Notes under the pieces: model-generated
The model's input: only the letters and a program-made list of their open reading frames with translations
Told to the model about the DNA's origin: nothing
The model's database searches: none
Made by a program: the position numbers and the translations under genes
DNA from: Chloroflexi bacterium HGW-Chloroflexi-1
GTDB taxonomy: Bacteria > Chloroflexota > Anaerolineae > CG2-30-64-16
Assembly (NCBI GenBank): GCA_002842085.1
Contig: PHCA01000004.1
Span: 1-32,598, forward strand
Direction: 5' to 3'
DNA: 32,598 nt
Part shown: positions 10,728 through 18,682 of the stretch, in pieces
Layout of the letters: every line of letters starts with the position of its first letter
Position numbering within the stretch: position 1 is the first letter of the stretch

Positions 10728-10995
10728 GAATACACAGCGAATGAGGAAAACAACGAATCTCTTGCTGTGGCCGGTCTGCGACCGAGCCACCTCGTCCCCC
10801 CACGGCGAGCACGGTCAGGAGACCGGCCCGCGCGGTGAGGGATGTTTTCATTCTCTCTTGCTGTGGCCGGTCTGCGACCGAGCCACCTCGTCCCCTGCCA
10901 CGGCGGGCACGGTCAGGAGACCGGCCCGCGCGATGAGGGATGTTTTCATTCATCGTGGCGTCGCACCCGGTATGGCTATCTGCCCTGAGAATAGA
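10728..10995 (+). repeat. Dispersed palindromic family, two tandem ~97-bp units plus flanks
   Basis: Two near-identical units tctcttgctgtggccggtctgcgaccgagccacctcgtcccc...acggtcaggagaccggcccgcgc.gtgagggatgttttcatt; flanks match the inverted copy at 20720-20870. Confidence 0.8.
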
Positions 10996-11001
10996 CTCAC
11001 A

Positions 11002-11039
11002 TCAGGCGCCAGGCACTTCCAAAAGTGCCTGGCGCCTGA
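11002..11039. repeat. Perfect 17-bp stem hairpin
   Basis: tcaggcgccaggcactt-ccaa-aagtgcctggcgcctga. Confidence 0.85.
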
Positions 11040-11086
11040 CCTGGCGATCTTGACATGAGTCACCGTTTTCACGCTGCCGGATCTCC

Positions 11087-14000
11087 ATGAAACGCCCCTT
11101 GATCGTGCTCGCGTTGGCCCTGCTCTGGATACTCATCCCGGCATGGCCTCCGGCACGCGGCCAGACCTCGACCCCGGAGACGCGGAGCCAGCCGGCCAAC
11201 CCCTTCCCACACACCGGCGCTCACGCCTTTGCCAGCCCGACCGGGGAAGCCGTCGCGTGGTTGACGCCCGGCCCGGCGCCCGAGCTATGGCTGGCGGCCG
11301 GAGCTGACCCACCCCGCCTCATCCTGCGCGGCGAAAGCGAACACTTCAGCCGGCCGCATTGGTCCCCCGACGGCCGCGCGCTGGCCGTGTTGGCCGTGCC
11401 CACCGGCACACAAACCGCCGCGCTGGGCCGCCAATGGGTGGTGGATCTGAATACGTCCGCTGCCATCACCCAGGTTCCCCCCGACGGAACCGACGCAGCC
11501 TGGTTCGACAACCCATCCCTTTCACTGCCCGAGCCCAATACCCAATACCCAATACCTGATACCCAATACCCAGTATCCAGCTTCCAACCCCCCGCCACCA
11601 TCCGCGTCGCCCACCACCCCGACAACAGTTGCCGCGACCTGCCCGCTTGGGCCGTGACGGTGCTATCTTTCGAGGAATACGTCGCCCGCGTGTTGCCGGC
11701 CGAGGTTTACACGACCTGGCCGGCGGCCACACTCCAGGCGCAGGCGATCGCGATCCGCACCTTTGCCTGGCTGTCGATCGCCCTGGCCGCGCCGGGCGCG
11801 ACCTACGACATCACCGACTGGGCCGTGGACCAGGTGATGTGTGACCAGCGCTACGGGAGCACCGATGCCGCGACCGCCGCGACCGCCGGTCAGTACCTGG
11901 CCTACGAGGGCGCGCTCATCCTGGCGCAATACAGCGCGGAAAACGGTCACCCCACGGTCGACGGCGGCCGGCCCTACCTGCAAGCCGTGCTCGACCCGGT
12001 GTCTTTGGGCCAGCCGCGGCACGGCCACGGGCATGGCCTATCGCAATGGGGCGCGTATCGCTGGTCCGCCCTCCACGGCTGGAACGCCACCCAGATCCTG
12101 GCGCATTACTACACCGGCGCGCAGGTGGTGGACCCGAGCGGCGTCACCCCCAACCTGGCCCTGCTCACCCCCTGGCCTGGCGCCTGGCTCACCGCCGCGA
12201 CCGCCCGCATCACGGCTCACGCGGCGTTCGCACCGCCGGAAACGGTCACCGTGACGTTCCGCGCGCCGGGCTGGACCGCCGTCGATGCGGACTCGACCGA
12301 CGGCTGGGGGGCAGTGTGGCCGTTCGAGGACGCGCTGGCGCGGCCCGTGACATTGACCGCCAGCACCGGCGTCTTGACCCACACGCTCGTCCTGGCCGGC
12401 GCAGACCGCATCCCGCCGGAGGGCAATCTCACCTTGCCGGCCAACACAACCTCCCTCACAGTTCCGTTGCGCATCGCGGGGACCGATCTTGGGGGCAGCG
12501 AGTTGATGGCCGCGGCGGTCGGCGGTGACTGGCAAGCGCGCGCCGCGGATTTTCAGCGTCAGGCCGGCCAGGGTGCCCTCGTCCCCGACCCGGACGCGCT
12601 GAGCGGCAACGCGCTGGTGCTGCCGGCGGGGATCGCGAGTCGCTGGAGGGCCATCCTCCCCGAGCCACTGGTGGTGAATCACATCTACCAGGCTTATGCC
12701 AGGTTACGGATCACGCAACCCACAACCCGCAGCGCAGCATCTCCCGTGGCCAGCGTCCGCGCCGAGCTATATGACCCTGCCGGAGGCGTGTTGCTCGGTT
12801 TTGCCGATTTGTGGCCCGGCGACTTCCGACAAGCGGGCGTTTACCAGGAATTCCCCATCGACTTCTGGCTCACGCCGGCGGCCAGCGGGCAGATCGGTGT
12901 TTGGTTGATCACCAGCGGGGACGCAGAGATCGCGCTGGACCGGGTGCGCGTCCTCGCGGAGCCGCAGCCGTTCCAAACCGACCTGGTTTATACGCTGGAA
13001 CGCCGCGCCGGGCCGCAGACCGTGGTGGCCAAACTCATCGACGGAGCCGGCAACCCGTCGACCGACCTGGTCGGGACAACCGAGCTGCTCGACGTCACGC
13101 CGCCGGGCAACTGGCGGCTGCTCGCGCCCTCCGGCTGGGTCACCACGACCACCCACCCGTTGATCGTCGCCCGCGCGGCCGACGACCTGAGCGGCATCGC
13201 GCTGGAGAGCGCGGAGGCGCGCTGGTCGGCCGACGCCGGGGTGAGCTGGAGCCCCTGGCAGCCGATCAGCGCCACGGCCTTGCCGGACTTGACGGCCGAG
13301 TTCACCCTCGCCTGGCCGGGCGCCGAAGGGGGCGGCAACAATCGCGTCCAGTTACGCGCCGCCGACCACCTGGGCTGGCGCTCGACCAGTCCGGCCTGGC
13401 CGGTGCGCGTGGACCTGACGCCGCCGGCGGTCTACGCTGACCTGAGCGCCACGCCGAGCGCCACCGGCTGGATCACCACGCCGGCCACGCTGACCCTGTG
13501 GGCCGAAGACGCGACGGCCGGGGTGGCGGGAATCTGGTACGCGCAGACCGGTCCCGGCCAGCGCGCATCGGCCGGTTCGCCAGCGCCGGTAGTCAGCGGG
13601 CCCGTCTCCACCCAGGCCGAGACCTGGCAGCCGTACGCGGCGCCGGTAAGCCTCTTCGGCGAGGGGGAGGTCCTGGTGCGCTACTACGCGCTCGACCACG
13701 CGGGGCTGTGTTCGGCCATCGGCCAGGAGACGTGGCGCTTCGACACGACGCCGCCGACCACCGTCTTGACCGCGCCCGCGCGCTATCCGCCCGCCGCGCC
13801 GATCCCGGTCAGTTGGACCGGCCAGGATGGGAGTGACATCGCAGCGTTCGACGTCCAGTTCAGTTTGGATCTGGGACCGTGGAAGGAGTGGCTCCAGGCC
13901 ACCGCTTTCACCGACACCCATTTCCCGCCGCTGGCCTTCGGCGCATTGCGCCTGCGGGCGCGGGCACGCGACCTGGCCGGCAACGTCGGCCTGTGGTCCG

Positions 14001-14125
14001 AGCCGCAGCAAGTGACCGTAGGCAGCGCATTTCAGTTTTTGCCGCTTGTCTCATCCTGGTGGGAGTGCTATAATCAGCGCGTGGAAGTAAGTCTGAGGGC
14101 AAACCTGGAGGGGGTGAACCGATGA
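11087..14125 (+). CDS. Secreted SpoIID/LytB-domain protein with large Ig-like/propeller-like extensions
   Basis: 1012 aa; signal MKRPLIVLALALLWILIPAWPPARG; SpoIID core VTVLSFEEYVARVLPAEVYTTWPAATLQAQAIAIRTFAW...HGHGHGLSQWGAYRWSALHGWNATQILAHYYTGAQVV. Confidence 0.9.
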   Translation: MKRPLIVLALALLWILIPAWPPARGQTSTPETRSQPANPFPHTGAHAFASPTGEAVAWLTPGPAPELWLAAGADPPRLILRGESEHFSRPHWSPDGRALAVLAVPTGTQTAALGRQWVVDLNTSAAITQVPPDGTDAAWFDNPSLSLPEPNTQYPIPDTQYPVSSFQPPATIRVAHHPDNSCRDLPAWAVTVLSFEEYVARVLPAEVYTTWPAATLQAQAIAIRTFAWLSIALAAPGATYDITDWAVDQVMCDQRYGSTDAATAATAGQYLAYEGALILAQYSAENGHPTVDGGRPYLQAVLDPVSLGQPRHGHGHGLSQWGAYRWSALHGWNATQILAHYYTGAQVVDPSGVTPNLALLTPWPGAWLTAATARITAHAAFAPPETVTVTFRAPGWTAVDADSTDGWGAVWPFEDALARPVTLTASTGVLTHTLVLAGADRIPPEGNLTLPANTTSLTVPLRIAGTDLGGSELMAAAVGGDWQARAADFQRQAGQGALVPDPDALSGNALVLPAGIASRWRAILPEPLVVNHIYQAYARLRITQPTTRSAASPVASVRAELYDPAGGVLLGFADLWPGDFRQAGVYQEFPIDFWLTPAASGQIGVWLITSGDAEIALDRVRVLAEPQPFQTDLVYTLERRAGPQTVVAKLIDGAGNPSTDLVGTTELLDVTPPGNWRLLAPSGWVTTTTHPLIVARAADDLSGIALESAEARWSADAGVSWSPWQPISATALPDLTAEFTLAWPGAEGGGNNRVQLRAADHLGWRSTSPAWPVRVDLTPPAVYADLSATPSATGWITTPATLTLWAEDATAGVAGIWYAQTGPGQRASAGSPAPVVSGPVSTQAETWQPYAAPVSLFGEGEVLVRYYALDHAGLCSAIGQETWRFDTTPPTTVLTAPARYPPAAPIPVSWTGQDGSDIAAFDVQFSLDLGPWKEWLQATAFTDTHFPPLAFGALRLRARARDLAGNVGLWSEPQQVTVGSAFQFLPLVSSWWECYNQRVEVSLRANLEGVNR
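11534..11582. repeat. Heptanucleotide repeat (CCCAATA-type, 7 units) inside a CDS
   Basis: cccaata cccaata cccaata cctgata cccaata cccagta tccagct; encodes NTQYPIPDTQYPVSS in frame. Confidence 0.85.
14046..14074 (+). promoter_or_regulatory. Putative sigma70-type promoter for the broken antitoxin gene
   Basis: TTGTCT (14046-14051), 17 bp spacer, TATAAT (14069-14074). Confidence 0.5.
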
Positions 14126-14694
14126 CGACAATTCAACTGTCTGCACACACCTATGATTTGTTGGCCTGGCGTGCCCGACAGATCAACCGTGCGCCCGACG
14201 CACTGGCCGACGAAGTGCTTCACCGTGAGCTGCAACCGATACATCCCTACATTGAAATCCAAACTTCCCGGTAGGGTGATCGGGCAGTGGTCAAGGGCGC
14301 TGGCACTCCGGTGAACGTAGTCGTGGACTATGTTCGACTGGGTCTGGCGCCAGAAAAGTTCACCGAGGAAGTCCATCCGGCTCTGCTGCCCGCTTGTGTG
14401 TATGACGCCCTGAGCTACTACTACGATCATCGCAGTGAGATCGACCGCGAGATCGCTGAGAACACCGAGGAGGTCCACCGGCTGCGACTTGCTGCACGGA
14501 TGCGTTCTGAGGAGGACTATCAAAAGATTACTGGCCGGCAACGTCGGGCCGTGATCAGAGACGCAGACGGTGACGGTCGGGACGGTCTTGCAGTTCTTGT
14601 CCTTCGTCACAACCGCGCCCGCAGGTCATCGAGAAAGATAGGTAGCTATCCGGCGTGTCAAGGATGTCAGCCTCGAGCGGGGCAGGCGCCCTGA
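14122..14694 (+). pseudogene. DUF433-like antitoxin gene interrupted by an in-frame amber codon
   Basis: MTTIQLSAHTYDLLAWRARQINRAPDALADEVLHRELQPIHPYIEIQTSR-TAG(14272-14274)-GDRAVVKGAGTPVNVVVDYVRLGLAPEKFTEEVHPALLPACVYDALSYYYDHRSEIDREIAENTEE...; same frame on both sides. Confidence 0.6.
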
Positions 14695-14758
14695 ACGAAG
14701 CGAAGCCGCAGGGTGGCTTGCGGAACAGGCGCCGCATTCTTCGACTGCGTGGCGGAAT

Positions 14759-14787
14759 TTGTCATACGAGTTGTTCAATGCTAGAAT
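14759..14787 (+). promoter_or_regulatory. Putative sigma70-type promoter of the TPR/J/GrpE/Hsp70 operon
   Basis: TTGTCA (14759-14764), 17 bp spacer, TAGAAT (14782-14787), 33 bp before the GTG at 14821. Confidence 0.65.
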
Positions 14788-14820
14788 CTGTTTTTGACGA
14801 GCATTGGAGGCATTAGAACG

Positions 14821-17079
14821 GTGGCGAAGAAAAACAAGCGCAAGGCGAGACTGCCGGTAAAGCCAGTTCGGGCTCAGACGTCACAGGGTGCGGCGGGTCC
14901 GCTGCAGGAGGCTGTGCGTCAGTTGCGCCGCGGGAATACCGATCAGGCATTGCGCCTGGCCTCGCAAGGGCTGGCGACGGCTGGCTCTCCGCAGTTCTTG
15001 GATGCCGCCCAGCGGGTGCTGGCTGAGGTGCACTTCCGTGCGGCCGTGCGCAGCGACAAGCCGAATAAGCAATTACAACATCTGGACAGCGCGCTCAAGT
15101 ATACGCCGGATGCCGCCCGGCTACACTTCCATCGGGGCCTGGTCCTGGGGCGTCTGGGCCGCCTGCCCGAGGCCTTGTCTGAGCTGGATGCCACCGCCGT
15201 CCGCGAGCCGGCGCGACCTGGCCTGGCCTATTTGCGCCAGTTGGCCCGCCTGGCTACCGGGCAGACGTGGGAAGCCTCCGGACTGGCCCCGGCCGAAGCC
15301 AACACATTGCGCGTGGTGCAGGCGCTCTTGCGAGACGGACCCTTGCCTGAGCCGACCGCGCTGCAGGAACCATTGCTGAGCAAGGGCGCCGAGATGTGGC
15401 AGGCGCTGCTGCAGATGCGCGCTGATGCCGCGGCCGCGCCGGTAGCGCTGCTGAAAGAGGCCGCCGAGAAGAACGGCCGCAAGCCGATCAGCCGCATCCT
15501 CCACTATTATCGTGGCCTGGCGGCCATGCGCGCCGACGACCGCGCCACCGCGCATGCCGCCTGGGTCAGCGCCGGGGGCGCGGGATTGGCAACCCCCTGG
15601 TTGGAGCAAAACCTGAAGGCCATGCTGCGCGAGCAGATCCTCGAACCTGCCCAGGTCGGGCAGTGGCAGGATGTGGCCAATACGGCAAACCGCTTTCCAT
15701 CCAGCAGCGAAGACCGGATCCTGGCCGAGACGGTCGGCCTGGCCTACTACCACCTGGGCTATGAGGCGGCGCAGGCCGGCAAATGGCCTGTAGCGGTCCA
15801 ACACTGGCGCAAGGCCAACGAGCAGATCAGCAGCCACTACCTGGCGCAGAACCTGGCCCTGGCCGAGGAGGCGTTGGGTCACTGGGTCCAGGCGGCCGAG
15901 GCGTGGCGCGACATGGTGCGCCGCCGACCCCGTAAAACGGACCATCCCGATTATCTCGACGATCCGCAAGTCGCGGCCATCTGGGATCACGTGGCCGAAT
16001 GCTATCGACACGTCGACGCGGATGATCAGGTCCTCAACAGCCTGAAGGCCGCCGCCAAGCACGCCCAGGATGATGCCGCACAGCGCCTGAAGCTGGTCGA
16101 CGAAATGATGGCGGAGCAACATGACGAGGCGGCAGCGAACGAATTGGAGCGCATCCTTGAGCTGGAGCCGCAGCACGAGGAAGCGCTGGCTCGCCTGGGC
16201 GCCCTGTACAAGATGCGGTGGGACAAAGACGCCATGCCGATCTGGCGGCGCGTGTTGGCGATCAATCCACAGAACAACGAAGCCAGAGAAGAGTTGGCCG
16301 AGGCATACCTCGCGCGGGCCCGCGTCGATACGCCGCGCTCGCAGTTCTTGTTCTTTGGCCGTCACTCCGAAAAAGAGGGGATCAAGCTGCTCGAGGAGGG
16401 GTTGCAGGAGTTGCCGCAACATCCAAAGCTGCTCCTGGAGCTCGGTATCACCTATTGGAGAGCAGGCAAAAACAAACCGGCCCGCGAATATCTGTTGCAA
16501 GCGTATGAGGTAGCTTCCGACAATGTCGCGATCGTCGGCTCGGTCCTGCACGAACTGCTCCATGTCAAAGCAGGGGATGTCGTCGAGACGCTATTGCCAC
16601 GGGTTCGTCAGTTGCCGCGCCTGTTGCCCGGCTTTTGGTTAAACCAGGGCAAGATGGCCTTGAATTGCAAGTTGGGCGAGGAATGGGCCGATTTCTTCTT
16701 CACGGAAGCCCTGGCATTGGTCGGGCAACCGTGGGTCGAAGAGACCAAGGCCAGCGTGTTGCTCCAGGCCTACGAGCTGGCCCACGAAGAAGGCGCCCAA
16801 GAGCTGATGAAGCTGTACGAGCAGCGCGTCCGCGACGAAACGCCAGCCAGTGGCGCCATCCAGTATATCGAGGCGTATCGCCTCTACCACGAACAGCGTG
16901 ACCGTCAGGGCGCGCTCAAGCGGATCCGGCAGGCCCAGCGGGCAGCCCGGGCAACGAAAGATGCCGGCGTGCTCAAAATGGCCGGCGAGATCGAGGCATT
17001 CTTCAAGAGCGGGCCTTCGGTTGACTTTCTCAAGCTATTGAGTGGGATGTCAGAAACATGGGAGCACGAATGGAACTGA
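14821..17079 (+). CDS. TPR-repeat protein, first gene of chaperone-like operon
   Basis: GTG at 14821 (VAKKNKRKARLPVKPVRAQ) behind ggagg; repeated TPR motifs (HDEAAANELERILELEPQHEEALARLGALYKMRWDKDAMPIWRRVLAINPQNNEAREELAEAYL). Confidence 0.85.
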   Translation: MAKKNKRKARLPVKPVRAQTSQGAAGPLQEAVRQLRRGNTDQALRLASQGLATAGSPQFLDAAQRVLAEVHFRAAVRSDKPNKQLQHLDSALKYTPDAARLHFHRGLVLGRLGRLPEALSELDATAVREPARPGLAYLRQLARLATGQTWEASGLAPAEANTLRVVQALLRDGPLPEPTALQEPLLSKGAEMWQALLQMRADAAAAPVALLKEAAEKNGRKPISRILHYYRGLAAMRADDRATAHAAWVSAGGAGLATPWLEQNLKAMLREQILEPAQVGQWQDVANTANRFPSSSEDRILAETVGLAYYHLGYEAAQAGKWPVAVQHWRKANEQISSHYLAQNLALAEEALGHWVQAAEAWRDMVRRRPRKTDHPDYLDDPQVAAIWDHVAECYRHVDADDQVLNSLKAAAKHAQDDAAQRLKLVDEMMAEQHDEAAANELERILELEPQHEEALARLGALYKMRWDKDAMPIWRRVLAINPQNNEAREELAEAYLARARVDTPRSQFLFFGRHSEKEGIKLLEEGLQELPQHPKLLLELGITYWRAGKNKPAREYLLQAYEVASDNVAIVGSVLHELLHVKAGDVVETLLPRVRQLPRLLPGFWLNQGKMALNCKLGEEWADFFFTEALALVGQPWVEETKASVLLQAYELAHEEGAQELMKLYEQRVRDETPASGAIQYIEAYRLYHEQRDRQGALKRIRQAQRAARATKDAGVLKMAGEIEAFFKSGPSVDFLKLLSGMSETWEHEWN

Positions 17080-17127
17080 GAATGCTGGAGGCCGATAGGA
17101 AAGTCTTGATCCGCGCAGGAGGCCTGC

Positions 17128-17487
17128 ATGCCGGCCAAAACACCCACTAAACCAGCGGACCCTTACACCGTGTTGGGGATCGATCGCCAGGCCAGCGAGG
17201 CGGAGATCAAGCGCGCCTATTTCCGCCTGGTGCGAGAGTATTCGCCGGAGAACGAGCCGGCGAAGTTTCAGGAAATCCGGGCGGCCTACGAGCAGTTGCG
17301 CGCCCCCGAGACCCGGGCGCAGGCCGATCTCTTCCTGCTCCAGCCACCACCCCCGCTGCCCAGGCGGCGGCGCTTGAAATTCGATCTGGATCTGCACGCC
17401 GAGGATATCGTCAATTTGGCTTTCGAGTTGGCCCTGGCCCAACTTTCACTTCACGAGGATTTTCATGAGCCTGAACTCCCAAGATGA
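17128..17487 (+). CDS. J-domain-like protein lacking the HPD motif
   Basis: 119 aa; DPYTVLGIDRQASEAEIKRAYFRLVREYSPENEPAKFQEIRAAYEQLRAPETRAQADL; the HPD position reads SPE; SD aggagg. Confidence 0.85.
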   Translation: MPAKTPTKPADPYTVLGIDRQASEAEIKRAYFRLVREYSPENEPAKFQEIRAAYEQLRAPETRAQADLFLLQPPPPLPRRRRLKFDLDLHAEDIVNLAFELALAQLSLHEDFHEPELPR

Positions 17488-18682
17488 TGGTTTGACCGGG
17501 CAGGGCCATTTATTGCGCCTGGTCGCCCAGGCCGACCGCATGAGCGACCGACTCGATCAGTTACTGGAGGAAACCCAAGATAGCGGCGCCCAGGTCGCCA
17601 TCCTGACCCGCCATCTGACGGATCCGGCCACGACGCGGCCCACCGATGAACGCCTGGCTGAGCTGCTGGACCGCCTGGAAGCCAACCAGGAGCGTCTGGC
17701 CGAGATAGTCCAGGCCGTAGTGAAGTTGAGCCGCACCCAGTTCAAGTCCAATACCCTGGCCGAGGCCAAAGACCAGCAGATTGCCAGCGCACTGACCACC
17801 CTCCAGGACATCGCCACCCGGCGCGAGCAAGTGCAAGAAGCGCGTACGCTGCAAAAACAGGCGCTTTTGAAAGAGTTGCGTGCCGAAGCGCGCGGCGAGC
17901 TGGCGGCCGATCTGCTGCCGGTGTTGGATGGCATGGAGCTGGCGCTGGACAGCGGCGGTGCGCTGCTGGCAAGGCGTCGGGCACAGGCGGCTCAGGCCGC
18001 CCAAGCGGCGCGGGCACAGCCCCCCACGCCGCCCCGGCCAAAGAGTTGGTGGCAAAAGTGGTGGTGGTGGGCATTGGTCGGCCGCCCCTCCAGCGCGCCC
18101 AAGGCGCCTCGGGCAGCGCCACCGGAGGCGCAAAGTGACGTCGCCGACGAGACCCCCGACATGCTGGAGGGCTGGCTGCGGGGCCTGGAACTCGTGCGTG
18201 AGCGTTTCCTGAGCTTGTTGGCGCTGGAGAGCATACAACCTATCCTCGCCCAAGGCCAGCCCTTTGACCCGCGCCTGCATGTGGCCGTGGAAGCTCAGGT
18301 GGGGGCCGCTGTGCAGCCGGGCGTGGTCGTGACGGTGCTGCGCAAGGGGTATCGTCAGCGTGCGCGCGTGCTGCGCTATGCCGAAGTGGTGGTCAGCCGG
18401 GCGTCACAACCGGAAAAAGCACCGGACGTACAGGAAAAAGCACCGGACGTACAGGAAAGTGCACCGGACGTCCAGGAAAGTGCGCCAGACGTCCAGGAAA
18501 GTGCGCCAGACGTCCAGGAAAGTGCGCCGGACGTCCAGGAAAGTGCGCCAGACGTATCGCAGACGGAGCCGGGCTGGGGCACGTTGTGTGTGAAGCAACC
18601 CGACGAGATATCAACGCCGCCGGGCGAAGTCATTGCCTCTGAACAAGATGGCATCATTTGGGAGGAGAAGGACGAGTTATGA
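17465..18682 (+). CDS. GrpE-domain protein (divergent nucleotide exchange factor) with coiled-coil N-terminus and heptapeptide tail
   Basis: 405 aa; LLPVLDGMELALD ... LEGWLRGLELVRERFLSLLALESIQPILAQGQPFDPRLHVAVEAQ...PGVVVTVLRKGYRQRARVLRYAEVVVSRA match GrpE. Confidence 0.83.
   Translation: MSLNSQDDGLTGQGHLLRLVAQADRMSDRLDQLLEETQDSGAQVAILTRHLTDPATTRPTDERLAELLDRLEANQERLAEIVQAVVKLSRTQFKSNTLAEAKDQQIASALTTLQDIATRREQVQEARTLQKQALLKELRAEARGELAADLLPVLDGMELALDSGGALLARRRAQAAQAAQAARAQPPTPPRPKSWWQKWWWWALVGRPSSAPKAPRAAPPEAQSDVADETPDMLEGWLRGLELVRERFLSLLALESIQPILAQGQPFDPRLHVAVEAQVGAAVQPGVVVTVLRKGYRQRARVLRYAEVVVSRASQPEKAPDVQEKAPDVQESAPDVQESAPDVQESAPDVQESAPDVQESAPDVSQTEPGWGTLCVKQPDEISTPPGEVIASEQDGIIWEEKDEL
18409..18559 (+). 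repeat. 21-bp in-frame tandem repeat (7-aa EKAPDVQ/ESAPDVQ)
   Basis: Translates to EKAPDVQ EKAPDVQ ESAPDVQ ESAPDVQ ESAPDVQ ESAPDVQ ESAPDV. Confidence 0.9.

Noticed and set aside
11087-14125. Many antisense or alternative-frame ORFs within the SpoIID gene (e.g. 13352..14011 -, 12811..13440 +)
   Set aside because: Typical high-GC shadow frames (Arg/Gly/Ala-rich); no start context or domain.
15121-16563. 480-aa minus-strand ORF
   Set aside because: Antisense shadow of the TPR gene with no domain-like sequence.
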